From NCBI RefSeq assembly GCF_907164915.1, contig NC_061869.1, forward strand, positions 43,273,771-43,337,770: DNA of 64,000 bases, in the 5' to 3' direction. This document shows positions 1-12,514 of the stretch, one piece after another; positions within the stretch are counted from its first letter, which is position 1, and each line of letters starts with the position of its first letter. The notes below the pieces were generated by a model. It was not told where the DNA came from and searched no databases. It saw nothing but the letters and a program-made list of their open reading frames with translations. Position numbers and translations under genes: made by a program. The DNA comes from Impatiens glandulifera. Lineage: Eukaryota > Streptophyta > Magnoliopsida > Ericales > Balsaminaceae.

Positions 1-1129
1 AAATGTCTCAATTACATAAAATTTTAAAGTTTTAAAATCTCTCACTTGCATAAGTATAGAGGAAAAACAATCTTAAGAAGATAAAATCGGACGGTAAAAT
101 AAAGATCATTCAACCGAGATACATGTAAAATAAATCAGACAGTTCAAGCAATTTGGAACTTAAATCGACCAATCACTTTAAGTTTGAACAAATACTGTTC
201 AGCTCGGTTTTTCTTCAAAATAAATGACTGGTCCCTTGAGTAAAGGACATGCAGAAAGCTATTCGGTTATTTATGTGAATATTTCGGTCGTATCATCTTT
301 AAAAACTAAATGAGAAAGTTGTATTAATTAATTTCATCTGCTTTTACTTCCTCTACAATATTAAAAAGGTCAAACCTCAAGTAATGTGAAGACCTATGTC
401 TCTCAATGTTCACATTTATGACCAACATAACACACTTGTAACGGTTAGTTTCTCTTGACCAATATCAACGTCCACCTTGGACCTAGAACCCATCTAAGAT
501 CATCCCACATTCTGACCAAAGACAAAGTAATGAGATGGATTGATAGGGTAGAAACAGCATATGCTAGGAAAGAATCAATCCTATGGTCTTCAAGTCATTA
601 GATCCTTATTAGATCATGTGTTAATCTTCCATCATCACTATGTTCGAATTTTGAAAAATGGAAACCGATTATTTTGTGTTCTAAACTAGTTATTTAATTC
701 TAAGTTTTTGACGTCATCAGTTAGTTGTATTTCCTTTTATTATCTTTACTTAATGATGTTATGGCTTATTTGAAATTAAGTGTATTAATTAAATTGCATA
801 ATTAAAAAGTCATTATTTTTAACGGGCATTAAGACATTTATGATTAAAAAGAATAATGATTTTTATCTTGAAAACATGCCCTTTTCAAATTGGCGCCATT
901 TTTCCTCTTTTAACCACGTTTGGGAATACGCGCTATTAAAAGTGACGGTTCAAATTTATGGCAGTTTGAAACACGTTTGTCATATTCTTTATAAAATGAA
1001 GTGCATGCCGAAAATTTGGGATTATAATATTTTCTACAAACCCTAATATACTCTTTTGCTCCGCCTTCTCTCTAAAACATTTCTCTTCATCTTCTTCCTT
1101 TCTCAATCCTCTAATATGCTAAGGATTAA
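1..1129 (+). other. Non-coding spacer of old copia element C, upstream of its accessory ORF
   Basis: No convincing gene. The last 350 bases resemble the leader before accessory ORF 3 of element B (26400-26650): both have a GGCGCCA-type stretch, a short AT-rich interval and a CT-rich leader with TCTCTCTAAAA just before the start codon. I therefore read this as post-pol spacer of an older SIRE-like element whose left part lies outside the window. The short reading frame at 840-1046 has no recognisable content. Confidence 0.5.
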
Positions 1130-2913
1130 TTGTTCATAAACAATATCATGCAGGTTAATTTCAAATCAATTTACGAATCTAGAATAGAGGAGAGGAAGTC
1201 GTTTTTTGGATCTATTGAAGATTTCGGTCTCAAGCACTTCCTAGGAGGAGAGTTCATTAGCTATAACGAAGCAGTACAGTTATTCTTCGTTTCGGAAAAG
1301 ATAGACGGAAAAGATATCTAGGCTGAGTTCACCATACTGACGAAAAGTTCGCACAAATCATGAAGCTTCTAACTCATGGACGAGATTTCTCTGAACCTAT
1401 GTCTTCTGATGTGATGGCGCATATGTAAACCTTCCTTTCGGACAGTGATGTTCATGTCAGCTGTAGCGGAAAGTAAAATGATCTCAAATGCGAATATCAT
1501 CTTCTTTGTGACATCGTGGCCAAATCTCTTCAAAGAAGAGGCGGAAACTTCGACACAATAACCTAATCAAAATTTGAAATGATGAGTGCCATCGTTAAGG
1601 GTAATAGTATCAACTGGGGACGTATTTTGTTAAACACTCTCAGTGAAATGGTGTCCTCCCATACCAAAAGAATCATAGGCTATTCAATACAGATCAGATG
1701 GATTATGAAACACCTATATGTTCCCACCGGTCTAGGTACTACTTTAAGCTCTAAGAAAATCTTAATTGCTACTACTATTGGTTATTAAATATCTAGGACG
1801 AATAAAGAAAAGGAGTCTAACTCCAAGGCTATCGGAAAACAAATTAGCGGAAGTAGATCTATCGTGGAGAAATGGGCAGAAAGAAAGTCAATAAGCAGTC
1901 TGAAACGAGTACACGAAGATACTCGCGCAGCATCAAGTAAGGGACTCAAATCTGGGATTTAGTCCGATGCAAGCACCAACAACGTTTCCAAAACCGAAGC
2001 TGAAGAGACCGGCAAAGTTACTTCATCTCGAAAGAAAGTCCGACTTGAGGTAAATATTTCAACTCCCCCTTTATTTAATGCTTCATTAGTCCCGGTGGAA
2101 AGTGCAACTCGTCAAACTACTATGATTGAACCTGCAGATTTAAAAGATCAATTGGTAGTTAATATTAATATAGATCAGATAAATGGTCCTGAAACCGAGC
2201 AATTGGAGGTTTTGCAAACCGACCGGTAAGATGAAGGTCCCCAAGCCAACCAACTGGAAGTTTTGCAAATCGATCGGCATGAGGCACAACAAACCAACCA
2301 GTCAAAACCTGATGCAACCGATCGTTTAGATAATGTTGTTCAAATCGATCGATTAAATGTTACTGAAACCGATCGGTCCGGCCTTGATCAAGCCATTTAG
2401 AAAGAGATCTCAACTCCGGTAATTGCTTTCTTAAATGTTGCTGATCAAATGCATACAGTAACCGCTAATAAAGACTTCATTCCCACTCCAACATTCCCTC
2501 GAGGAATCTTATTCAGTAGGACTTCTTCAAATGAACATGCACTAAGAAGAGAACCAGTTGAATCTTTCTCCACATTTACAACAAGGCAACTTGAGATTAG
2601 AGAATCGGCTCCAAAATCTGAACAAGCGAAAGTCGCTGAGTCAAACTCAGGCGAGCCAAACACAGGTGAGCCAAACACAGGCAAGACAAACAAAGGAAAG
2701 CCAGACAAATGCATCGCTCCTCCTTCCCCCAAATCGCCCATTGATGTCACCTTAGAGGCACATACGTCCATTTAGCTAATTCTTGAACAGGTTAAAGGTG
2801 AGGCCATGATGAAAATTTACGTTTTCAACTCTTGGGCGAACCTCAGATTAGAGAATAATTTTAGTGAAGTGTGCCCAAACTTAGTAGAATGTCAGAAATG
2901 GGCAAAACTATTG
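1130..2913 (+). pseudogene. Element C accessory ORF 3, 5' part (split by element A)
   Basis: Decayed copy of the long accessory ORF found downstream of pol in element B (26650-29487). The opening codons from 1130 or 1148 (MQVNFKSI) match the B start (MLQVDFADI). Further blocks in shifting frames match too: a GL..FL box, an RRGGNFD box near 1540, and a NW-G-x-I-L-x-N motif near 1610. After that comes a low-complexity acidic/Thr/Pro/Asn tail with NTGEPNTGK-type repeats around 2640-2700. Several stops and frameshifts break it. The frame runs into the left LTR of element A at 2914 and resumes at 12515. It probably belongs to the putative plant-transposon/mobile-domain families; function unknown. 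Confidence 0.65.
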
Positions 2914-4765
2914 TGTTGGGTCAAATTATTTTGACTAAAATAAGCTAAAGAATAAGTTTATTCTATGCTGACCTTATTTTAATGATCTGTGATTAAAACT
3001 TAGTTGTGAATAAAACTAAGTTGTCAATTTGCTTTTGTACAAGTGCATATATATAAGACTATGCCAATTTAGATGTGGTCTAAGCAAGCTAAATAGACGT
3101 GAAACATAGTTAGACATGGTAGTCTAACTCCTTTAGATGAAATATAAAGGGAAATGAAGTTAGACGTGGTAGTTTAACTCCTTTAGACAAAGTCTAATGA
3201 GAAACGTAGTTAGACGTGGTAGTCTAACTCCTTTAGACAAAGTCTAAAGGCAAATGAAGTTAGACGTGGTAGTTTAACTCCTTTAGACGAAGTCTTAAGG
3301 AAAATGTAGTTAGATGTGGTAGTTTAACTCCTTTAGACAGAGTATAAAAAGAAACGAAGTTAGACATGGTAGTCTAACTCCTTTAGATGAAGTCTAAGGG
3401 GAAACATAGTTAGACTTGGTAGTCTAACTCCTTTAGACAAAGTCTAAAGTAAAACAAAGTTAGACGTGGTAGTCTAACTACTTTAAACAAAGTCTAAAGG
3501 GAAATATAGTTAGACGTAGAAGTCTAACTTCTTTAGATGAAGTCTAAAGGGAAACGTAGTTAGACATGATAGTCTAACCCCTTTAGACAAAGTCTAAATG
3601 GAAATGTAGGTAGACGTGGTATTCTAACTCCTTTACACGAAGTCTAAAGGGAAATGAAGTTAAACGTGGTAGTCTAATTCCTTTAGACAAAGTCTAAAGG
3701 GAAACGTAGTTAGACGTGGTAGTTTAACTCCTTTAGACGAAGTCTAACGGGAAACGTAGTTAGACGTGGTAGTCTAACTCCTTTAGACAAAGTCTAAAGG
3801 GAAATGTAGTTAGACGAGGACATCTAACTCCTTTAGACGATGTCTAAAGGGAGGCATAGTTAGACGAGGACGTCTAACTCCTTTATACGAAGTCTAATAG
3901 AGCAAACCTAATGCATTACTTTAGCAGTCATCTGAAGAAAGTATACGTCTAACCATGATCAACTATTTCTCTACTACTCCCACTCCAATCACTTATGTGT
4001 AGTTTGACAAGCCAGTTAATTGTATAAAATGAAAGAACGCCACGTACTCAAATATCCTTCCAACTGCCTGTCTAGTACAAGACAATATCAGAGGATATTC
4101 GGCGCATTACCAGTTCGGTACTACCACGATCCATTTGCTCAGAGTCTGCTGTATTCTAGTACTATGGGAGGCCTTCCAACGGACATTTACCACGTGTCTA
4201 CAAAGAAGATTCGATCGTTGATGTCCTTTTACTACAAATAGATGCTCAAGGACAATGGACGAATCACCGAATCACTTGCTCACGGACTTGCACACTTGCT
4301 TTATCATCAAATCAATTGAACACACGAAATTACTTGCTCTTACTGATTTCTATCATCATTCAAGCTCAAGAGAGAGATTCAATTATTGTCTATCTATGAG
4401 AATATTATTGAGAATATTGTAAGTTTAACAGACGGTGTTCTGTTCAACAGATAGTTAGATAGCTTAGTAAGTTGTATTCGATTCTAAGTATTTAGTGGAT
4501 ATCCTTCCAAGGGGTGACATAGGAGTTTTATCTCCGAACATCTATAAAAATCCCTATGTTCTTTACTTTCTTCCATTTACCTTCAGTCGTTCAAAGCTTA
4601 AAATCCGATGAACATTTCCTCACTTGAATCCATTTCAAGAGTTCGAAGGATTTGTGAAGAATAGAAACAAATATTAATCCCTCATAGGATTATTATCGAA
4701 TCGTTTATCATAAGTTGTTATCAATAGTCAGAACCTAGTCTCTATTGGTAGCATCAATCCTATAA
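2914..4765 (+). repeat. Left LTR of element A
   Basis: Starts TGTTGGGTC and ends close to CCTATA, just before a degenerate tRNA-Met PBS; the exact last base is uncertain by one or two. It contains about 800 bases of 50-bp repeats (3100-3900). It also has the block shared with the other SIRE-like LTRs here (GGGGTGACATAGGAG then CTCCGAACAT, near 4513-4543). It is about 210 bases longer than the right LTR, mostly because of extra repeat copies. Confidence 0.8.
3100..3900 (+). repeat. Tandem 50-bp double-hairpin repeats in LTR of A
   Basis: About 16 imperfect copies of a unit near 50 bp. Each unit has two inverted repeats: GTTAGAC-six bases-GTCTAAC, and CTTTAGAC-three bases-GTCTAAAG. The arms stay complementary in many copies while loops and linkers vary. 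The same array, with fewer copies, is in the right LTR (11060-11690). Confidence 0.85.
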
Positions 4766-4817
4766 AGTGATATTAGAGCCTCATTTACTATTCTCAACAC
4801 CAATAACAATCTGAAAC

Positions 4818-6044
4818 ATGTCTTTCGTCAACCACATTCCTTTGCTCTCAAAAGAAAACTACGATTATTGGATGATGAGAATGCAAGCGTATTTGGTAGC
4901 CCTCAATTGCGACATGTGGTATGTCATCACTAATGGTCCTATAAAGATTGAGAAGCCAAGATGTAATTGGAAGACTGTAGATAAGATGATGAACAACCTG
5001 GTCAATGTCGTCAAAGATATCTTGTACAAGTCGATCGACATGAACATATTCAGTAAGATCAAGTCATGCTCCTCCACTAAAGAAATTTGGGTGAAGCTGA
5101 TTCAAAAATATGGCTGTAATGATCAAATAAAGGAGAACCAAAAAGAGCATAAGGTTCTTATGAGCATTGAACGCAAGTCAAATTGGGTCGATAGAGACAC
5201 AGATGACTCACCTGGAAATAGAAAGAACGAAGTTGTCACATGCTTGATAGCAGACGACCAATTCAAGGTATTCGACTTCTCCTCGAAATATTTTACTAAA
5301 GATGATTTAGCTACTGCACACAATGACAAGGCCATTGAGTACAAGAAGTTATCAGACTCATTAATGAAATGAAAACAAAATATGAAACCAATAACTTTGT
5401 TTCATCTCAAGTTTTTGAACCAAATGTTTCTGAAAACAAAGTGGATTAACTCTCATCTAAGAATAAGACGCTCAAGGAAAAGATTAAAACTCTTTCATCT
5501 GAAAACCAACATTTAACATATATACTCAGTTCATGGATAAAGTCTGGAGACGCTATAAGAAAACAAATTTATATACTGAGGTCTGCCGAATGCAAATTCG
5601 GTTTAGGATTTGACAGTGCTAACTCAGACAAGTCCTTTAAGAAGTTAAACTCAGCTACATACAAGTTTAAGCCTATAAAATTTGTCATAGGGAGTTTACC
5701 CGATAAAGGAACTGATCCAAGTTGTGAGGATCTAACTTTAAAAGATGAGATTATTTATGTTCCACCAACTATAAGCTGGCTGAAACATAGGAAGAAACAG
5801 CCAGCAAGTCTGGAAAAATAAAACCTAACAAGAATTCAAGGAGTTTAAACAAAAATCATCATGTAAAGTTAAGAGTTCAGCTTCTAGTAGGAAGACGTCT
5901 TCTAAGCCTAAATCATACACACTTATCACAACACAAAAAGGGAAATTCATCAAAATAACTCAAATATGGATCCTTAAGGGACTGATTAACCGAGGACCCA
6001 AGTGCATGTGGGTACCAAAAGATTGTAAATATGTTTTTGTGTAG
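4818..6044 (+). pseudogene. Element A gag (copia-type), decayed
   Basis: The first 184 codons are open. They begin like the copia gag family (LSKENYDYWMMRMQAY, a target tryptophan-rich box also seen in element B gag) and then jump, by an internal deletion, to an acidic box (VFDFSSKYFTKDDL) that matches VFDFSSDEFTKEDL in B gag. The CCHC zinc knuckle between these boxes is missing. The remainder to about 6044 is broken by stops but keeps the conserved gag end (a WI.KGLINRGPK-like string, then MWVPK). Capsid function is lost. Confidence 0.75.
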
Positions 6045-6062
6045 GTACATCAAATTAATTGC

Positions 6063-9000
6063 CTATAGGATTCAGTTTGGTATTTGGATAGTGGATGTTC
6101 CAGACACGTGACTGTAGATAGACGGTTTCTAACTGAAATAACGGACTGCTCAGGTCTTAAGATCACTTTTGGAGATAATAGAAAGGGTAAGACCATGGGT
6201 AAGGGTAAGATTATCCATGGTAATCTAATAATCAACAACATACTACTTGTTGAAAACCTATGTTATAACCTAATCAGCATTAGTCAATTATGTGAAAATG
6301 GATTTTCTGTTGATTTTCAAACTCATGCATGTCTGGTTAAGGACCATTAGGGTAACACTCTGTTAACTAGAAACAGGGTAGGAAACTCTTACAAAATGAA
6401 CTGGAAAAATAAGATATCTAATCCCATATGCATGATTGCCGAAAATGATCAGAACTGACTATGGCATAAGAGATTAAATCATCTAAATTTTAAAATATTA
6501 ACAACATTTGTTCGCCTAATTTGGTTTTCGGTTTACCTAATTTGAAGTTTTTAAAGGACAAAATTTGTCATGCTTACTAGTTAGGCAAGTAGAGAAAATC
6601 ATCGTTCAAAAGTAAAGGTAAATCTCAATCCAACCATTGCTTGGAACTTTTACATATGGATCTCTTCGGTCCAATTCTTGTAAAGAGTTCGGGGGGAATG
6701 AGATTCACCCTAGTCATTATTGATGATTTTTTAAGATTTACATGGGTTATGTTTTTACAATCTAAGGATAAGACAACTGAAAATTTGATAAAGATCCTTA
6801 GAAGATTTCAAAACAAAAATCTTTAAGTATTATTAAGATTGGAAGTGATCGGGGAACTGAGTTCACCAACAGACGCCAAAATTCCTATCTCGAGGAGTCT
6901 AGTATTAGACACGAGTTGTCTAGTACCATAAGTCCATAACAAAATGGTATTGCTGAAAGAAGAGTCGGGACACTGAAAGAAGTAGTGAGATCTATGATTA
7001 CCGACTTAGGTGTTCCTCAGAAGTTCTGGGCAGAAGCCATAAACACAGCATGTTATACACAAAATCGGTCAATAATTAATAAACTCTTTGAAAAAACACC
7101 TTATGAACTGTTCTATGGAAGAATTCTTACAGTCTCTTACTTTCGTGTATTCGGGTGTAAGAGTTTCATTCATAATAATGGAAAAGATTATTTGACCGCT
7201 TTTGATGTTAAAGTAGATGCTGGAATCATGTTAAGTTACTCCTCAATTAGTAAGGCATTTAGAGTGTACAATAATCGAACACAAACTGTTGAGGAATCCT
7301 TCCATGTTGTTTGTGATGAATCTGTTGAAAACAACTCTATCGATCCCATCGACCTTACTAACAGATTAGAAGAGGCAAGACTTGAATCTGATAGTGAAGA
7401 TGAAGCTCTAGTCAAAAGGAATTATTCGTCTAATCAAGTGGCTGATCCGATTGCGAATCAACCAGATGTCCAAAGTTCCGTTCAACAGGCTATTGACAAT
7501 TCAAACGTCGAGGGGCCATATAATCAGACGTCTAACCCTTTAGGATCAAACTTCAAATGGAACATAAATCATCCACCAGAATTGATAATTGGCAATCCTA
7601 ACTCTCCTCGTAGGACAAGACGTCAATTATTGGATGAAATGGCTAACTCCGCCTTTATTTCTCAAATTGAGCCTAAGAAAATTGGCGAAGTAGTACTTGA
7701 ACTAGATTGGATCAATGTTATGCAAGAGGAGTTAAACCAATTTGTGAGAATTAAAGTGTTGCATCTAAATCCAAGGTCGACTGATCAATCGATCATTAGA
7801 ACAATATGAGTTTTTCGAAACAAGCTTAATGAAGATGGCTTAGTTGTGAGAAATATAGCCCGGTTGGTTGCTCAAGGATATAGACGAGAGAAAGGAATTG
7901 ATTTTGAGGAGTCATTTATACCTGTAGCTATACTTGAGGCAATCAGAATCTTCCTAGCTTATGCATCTTTTAAGAATTTTAAAGTTTTTCAAATGGATGT
8001 AAAAAATTCATTTCTAAATGGTACTTTAAATGAAGACGATTATGTTGAACAACACCCCGGTTTTCTAGATCATACTTTACCAAATCATGTTTTTAAACTT
8101 AACAAAGGTTTATATGGCTTGAAACAAGCTCCAAGAGCTTGGTATGATACTTTGACTAAATTTATATTTGATCATGACTTTATTATTGGCTCAGTTAACA
8201 AAACACTATTTAGATTTGTTAAAGATTCTCACATTCTACTTGTTCAAGTCTATGTAGATGATATCAAATTTGGGTCAACTAACCCTAAATTATGTGAGAA
8301 ATTTTCCAAGTTAAGGACAAATTCGAGATGAGTATGATGGGAGAATTAACCTTCTTCCTCGGCCTTCAAGTTCTTCAACTTGAAAAATGAACTTTCATCA
8401 ACCAATCCAAATACACCAAGGAGTTGTTAATGAAGTTTGGAATGGAGAGTTTCTCAGCTGCAGCCACTCCAATGAGTTCTTCCAGCAAGCTAGACAAAGA
8501 TGAATATGGACAAAGTATAGACATCACTTCCTATAGAGGACTCATTGACTCTTTGCTCTATCTTACTACCAGCCATCTAGACATCCAGTTTGCTGTCGAC
8601 ATTTGTGGAAGATTCTAGGCTAATCCTAAACAATCTCACTATGTTTCTGTTAAGAGAATTTTGAAATATTTAAAGAGAACTCAAAATGTGGGACTATGGT
8701 ATCCGAAGGATTCCAGTTTCAATCTAACGAGTTTCTCAGATGTAGATTATGTAGGGTGCAAGATTGATAGGAAGAGCACTAGTGAAATTTGTCAGTTCCT
8801 TGGTGATCGTCTGATCTCATGGTTCAGCAAGAAGTAGACGTCAGTTGCCACGTTTACAGCTAAAGCAGAATATCTTCCAGTAGGAAGTTTATGCTCTCAA
8901 CTTTTGTGGGTTTAGCAACAGTTGAGGGATTATGGAATTGAGGCAGAAGAATATCCAATTTTCTGCGACAACACAAGTGCAATTACAATCACCTACAACC

Positions 9001-9219
9001 CAATACTGCACTCTCGGACAAAACATATCGAAATAAGACATCATTTCATCTGGGAGCATGTCAGTCAAAAGCATATTCGTCTTGAATGTGTCCTAACAGA
9101 TCAATAAGTAGCAGACATCTTCACGAAGCCTATAACCGAGACTAAGTTTTTTCATTTTAGAAATATTTTAGGTTTATTGATCTTGACTAATTTATTTGAA
9201 CGATCATGCACAAATTGAG
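6063..9219 (+). pseudogene. Element A pol polyprotein (protease, integrase, RT, RNase H), decayed
   Basis: Collinear with the intact 1087-aa pol of element B. It has a protease box [12 protein letters not shown] near 6080. Integrase zinc-binding remnants lie near 6460, with a LLHMDLFGP box near 6645 and the rest of the core to about 7300. RT runs from about 7680 with [26 protein letters not shown] and the catalytic YVDD near 8252-8263. RNase H remnants lie at 8640-9110, and the conserved C-terminus includes DIFTKP. At least five in-frame stops or frameshifts (for example near 6348, 6822, 7807, 8330 and 8616) interrupt it, so no full polyprotein can be made. Confidence 0.85.
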
Positions 9220-9850
9220 GGGGAACTTGTTTTTTAAAAGTAACTAGACAGATTTGTATAGATGGAGGTCTCAATCGGTCTAATAGATCAGTCGTCTAAA
9301 GAAAATAAGTACTTAGACATGTATTTGTTTAAGTAGTCTGTGCTTCTAGGTTGGTTAAACCAAAGATACTACCGGATACTGCTTCCGCTTCTTATGAATG
9401 ACCAAACATAAAACCGATCAAATTACCGATTTGCGTCGTCTTTATAAAGCCGACGAGATAATACCGGTTGCGGTTCTTTGAGTAAATAAACGAGTGGATA
9501 GCTAGTAATACTTAATGGTTGCGCCTATTTCATAAAACCGAAGATATAATATCGGTTGTAGTTTACCGAATTTTTGCATCTGTCTTTTAAGGAAAAATTG
9601 AACTGCTTTACTTTCCGGTTTTCTTTATTCTGCACAAAAATTAACTTGGTTAAGTTCTTTAGATAATTAATTACTTACTAATTAATTATCTAATTTATTT
9701 AACAAGTCATAAGTTAGTCTCTCTATAAATGTAACGGTGATATTCAAAAGGATTTAATATCTTTCTTGTGAATCTTCGCATTCTCTTTCTAATAAATCCT
9801 CTTGTGTCTCTTAGTACTCTAAATCTCCAGTTCTCAAACAATTCATCAAA
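9220..9850 (+). other. Element A post-pol spacer
   Basis: AT-rich, no coding potential recognised. It corresponds to the spacer between pol and accessory ORF 1 in element B (23451-24159) and ends in a CT-rich leader before the accessory ORF. Confidence 0.5.
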
Positions 9851-10599
9851 ATGGATTCTCTCGCTGAAAAATCTCTCCAAATAGATTTTTCTTCGTTCTC
9901 TTCTTTAGTGATTCCATAAATGGTTACTATGTTTAAATCTATTGAAACTTTTGGCTGAAGAAGTTTATGGGCATTCATTGTATCTTTCATGAACAGGTGG
10001 TTCGTGACTTCTTCGCACCTACAAATTTCCTTAACAACAAGTACATCCGTAAAAGTTTTTGTCTAGGCGAGGAAACATTCACTATTTTATTCAAGCTTCC
10101 ATTGGAAGGGATATTTGAGTTCCCTTCCTCCACCGATGAAATTTTGTCTGAGATGAAACTCGTCTTCTCAGACCAATCCTTCGAAGGGCATCTCTTTCCC
10201 GTTGATTCTAATGGGAAGAGCTCATGCTTAATTGTTGAGTTTTCCCTTCTCAACGATATAATCTCCAAGTCTCTTCTTGCCAAGGAATCCTCTTACTCCT
10301 ACTGCAACAAAGTCTTTGAAATGGTGGTGGCTATTACCAGAGGTGTAGACATCAACTGGTCGAAGATTCTTTTCAATAACTTGGCGAAGATGATCTCTTC
10401 TCCAAAGAAATTATATGGGTGTGTTGTTCCTCTCAGCTTGTTCCTATGTTGTCTTCTCTCAGATGTTGGACATGGTTTCCACTCCAAACCCTCTAGAGTC
10501 CTGAACAACCAAAGAGTTCTTGACTACGTTCTTCGGGTAGGAAGACTAAGGTTGAAAAGAAGAGATTGGGCGTGCTATTTGGCTGAAAGAGCATATTAG
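9851..10599 (+). pseudogene. Element A accessory ORF (single), degenerate
   Basis: The likely original start is the ATG at 9851 (MDSLAEKSLQIDF), followed by stops. A long open stretch starts at 9967. It is related to accessory ORFs 1 and 2 of element B: a (L)KLPLEGIFEFP box, a YCNKVFEMVVAITRG box and INWSKILFNNLAKMI align with LPNEGVTDL, YTQRVFEMMIAVTVG and NWSWIIFSNLKKMI in B ORF 1. Function unknown; the family resembles putative plant-transposon and plant-mobile-domain proteins. Only one such ORF lies between pol and the polypurine tract here, against three in element B. Confidence 0.7.
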
Positions 10600-10872
10600 G
10601 AATCTATCTCTTCAGGTGATGTTAAAATGGAGGAAAAGAAGTGGCCTTAGGCCCATGGAAAATTGAGGGTAAAAAGGGATAAGAAAAGACCCATTCTTTT
10701 TGAAGTTTTTGGGAAATTTTTGTTTAAGTTGTTTAACCCTCCCAGATCCCTTAAAAATATAAATATATGATCTTTTGTTGTCTTGCTGTTTATTTTTGTT
10801 CTACTGTTTATCTATTGGGTCTATTTGTCTTAATCTTTTTACTAAGTTTTAACATCATCAAAAAAGGGGAAA
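10600..10872 (+). other. Element A 3' untranslated spacer and polypurine tract
   Basis: Non-coding. It ends in the polypurine tract AAAAAAGGGGAAAT at about 10859-10872, abutting the LTR start TGTTGGG. The tract primes plus-strand DNA synthesis in LTR retrotransposons. Confidence 0.75.
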
Positions 10873-12514
10873 TTGTTGGGTAAAATTGTTTTGACTAAAA
10901 TATACTAAATAATAAGCTTATTCTAGGCCGACCTTATTTTGATGATTTGTGTTTAAAACTTAGTTGTATATAAACCTAAATTGTCTATTTGCTTTTGTGC
11001 AGGTGCATATATATAAGACTATGCTAATTTAGATGTGGTCTAAGCAGGCTAAATAGACGTGAAACTTAGTTAAAAATGGTAGTCTAACTCCTTTAGATGA
11101 AGTCTAAAGGAAAACGAAGTTAGACGTGGTACTCTAAATTCTTTAGACGAAGTCTAAAGGGAAACGTAGTTAGACGTAGTAGTCTAACTCCTTTAGACGA
11201 AGTCTAAATGGAAACGTAGTTAGACGTGGTAGTCTAACTCCTTTAGACAAATTCTAAAGACAAACGAAGTTAGACGTGGTAGTCTAACTCCTTTAGACGA
11301 AGTCTAAAGGGAAATATAATTAGACGTGGAAGTTTAACTCCTTTAGACGAAGTCTAAAGGGAAACATTATTAGACGTGGAGTCTAACTCCTTTAGATGAG
11401 TCTAAAGGGAAACGTAGTTAGACATGGTAGTCTAATTCCTTTAGACGAAGTCTAAAGGGAAACAAAGTTAGACGTGGTAGTCTAACTCCTTTAGACGAGG
11501 TCTAAAGGGAAACGTAGTTAGACGTGGTAGTCCAACTCCTTTAGATGAAGTCTAAAAGGAAATGTAGTTAGACGAGGATGTCTAACTCCTTTAGTCAAGG
11601 TCTAAAGGGATGCATAATTAGACGATGATGTCTAACTCCTTTAGACGAGGACGTCTAACTCCTTTAGACGATGTCTAGCGGAGCACGTTTAATGCCTTGC
11701 TTTAGAAGCCGTCTGAAGAAAGCATACGTCTAACCACGATCAACTAGATAATTGTATCAAATGGATGAATGCCACGTACTAAAATATCCTTCAAACATCC
11801 TGTCTAGTACAAGACCATATTAGAGGATATTCGGTGCACTACCAGTTCGGTACGGTTATGATCCATTTGCTCAGAGTCTTCTGTATTTTGGTATTATGGG
11901 CGGCCTTCCAACGGACACTTGCCACGTGTCCATGAAGAAGATTCGATCGTTGGTGTCCTTCTACTACAAATAGATGCTCAAGGACAATGGAAGAATCACC
12001 GAATCACTTGCTCACTAACTTGCAGACTTGCTTTATCATAGAATCAATTGAACACACGAAATTACTTGCTCTTGTTTTTACTGCTTTCTATCATCATTAA
12101 AGCTTAAGAGAGAGATTTTATTACTGTGTAGCTGTGAAAATATTGTTGAAAATATTGTAAGTTGAACAGAGGTTGTTCTGTTCAACAAATAGTTAGCTAG
12201 CTCAGTAAGTTGTATTCGATTCCAAGTATTTAGTGGAAATCCTTCCGATTGTGGAAGAAGGGGTGACGTAGGAGTTTTATCTCCAAACATCCATAAAACT
12301 CCATGTGTTCTTTACTTTCTACCATTTACCATCAGTCGTTCAAAGCTTAAAATCCGACGAACACTTCCGCACTTGAATCCATTTCAAGAGGTCGAAGGAT
12401 TTGAGAAAATTAAAAACATATATTAATCCCTCATTGAATTATTTTTGAATCGTTTATTATAAGTTGTTATCAATAGTCAGACCCTAGTCTATATTGGTAG
12501 AACCAATCCTATCA
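10873..12514 (+). repeat. Right LTR of element A
   Basis: Starts TGTTGGGT and ends CCTATCA. It carries the hairpin-repeat array (11060-11690) and the shared block GGGGTGACGTAGGAG (about 12258-12272) followed by a CTCC-AACATCCAT string. Compared with the left LTR it has fewer 50-bp units and many substitutions, in keeping with an old insertion. Confidence 0.8.

Larger units (their letters stand above)
2914..12514 (+). mobile_element. Element A: decayed Ty1/copia (SIRE-like) LTR retrotransposon, complete end to end
   Basis: Two LTRs (2914-4765 and 10873-12514) start TGTTGGGT and share the same internal blocks. Between them lie a degenerate primer-binding site (4768-4779, close to TGGTATCAGAGC), gag, pol in the order protease-integrase-RT-RNase H, one accessory ORF, and a polypurine tract (about 10859-10872, AAAAAAGGGGAAAT) directly before the right LTR. 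The flanking pentamers TATTG (2909-2913) and TGTTG (12515-12519) are a target duplication with one mismatch. Removing the element rejoins a coding sequence of element C across the site, so A inserted into C. All genes carry stops or frameshifts and the LTRs differ in length, so it is old and non-autonomous. Confidence 0.85.

Noticed and set aside
2445..2775. Overlapping 108-codon ORFs on both strands
   Set aside because: The plus frame is a stretch of the element C accessory ORF; the minus frame is its shadow.
3100..3900. CRISPR-like array
   Set aside because: Regular 50-bp repeats, but without unique spacers, within an LTR and in a plant genome.
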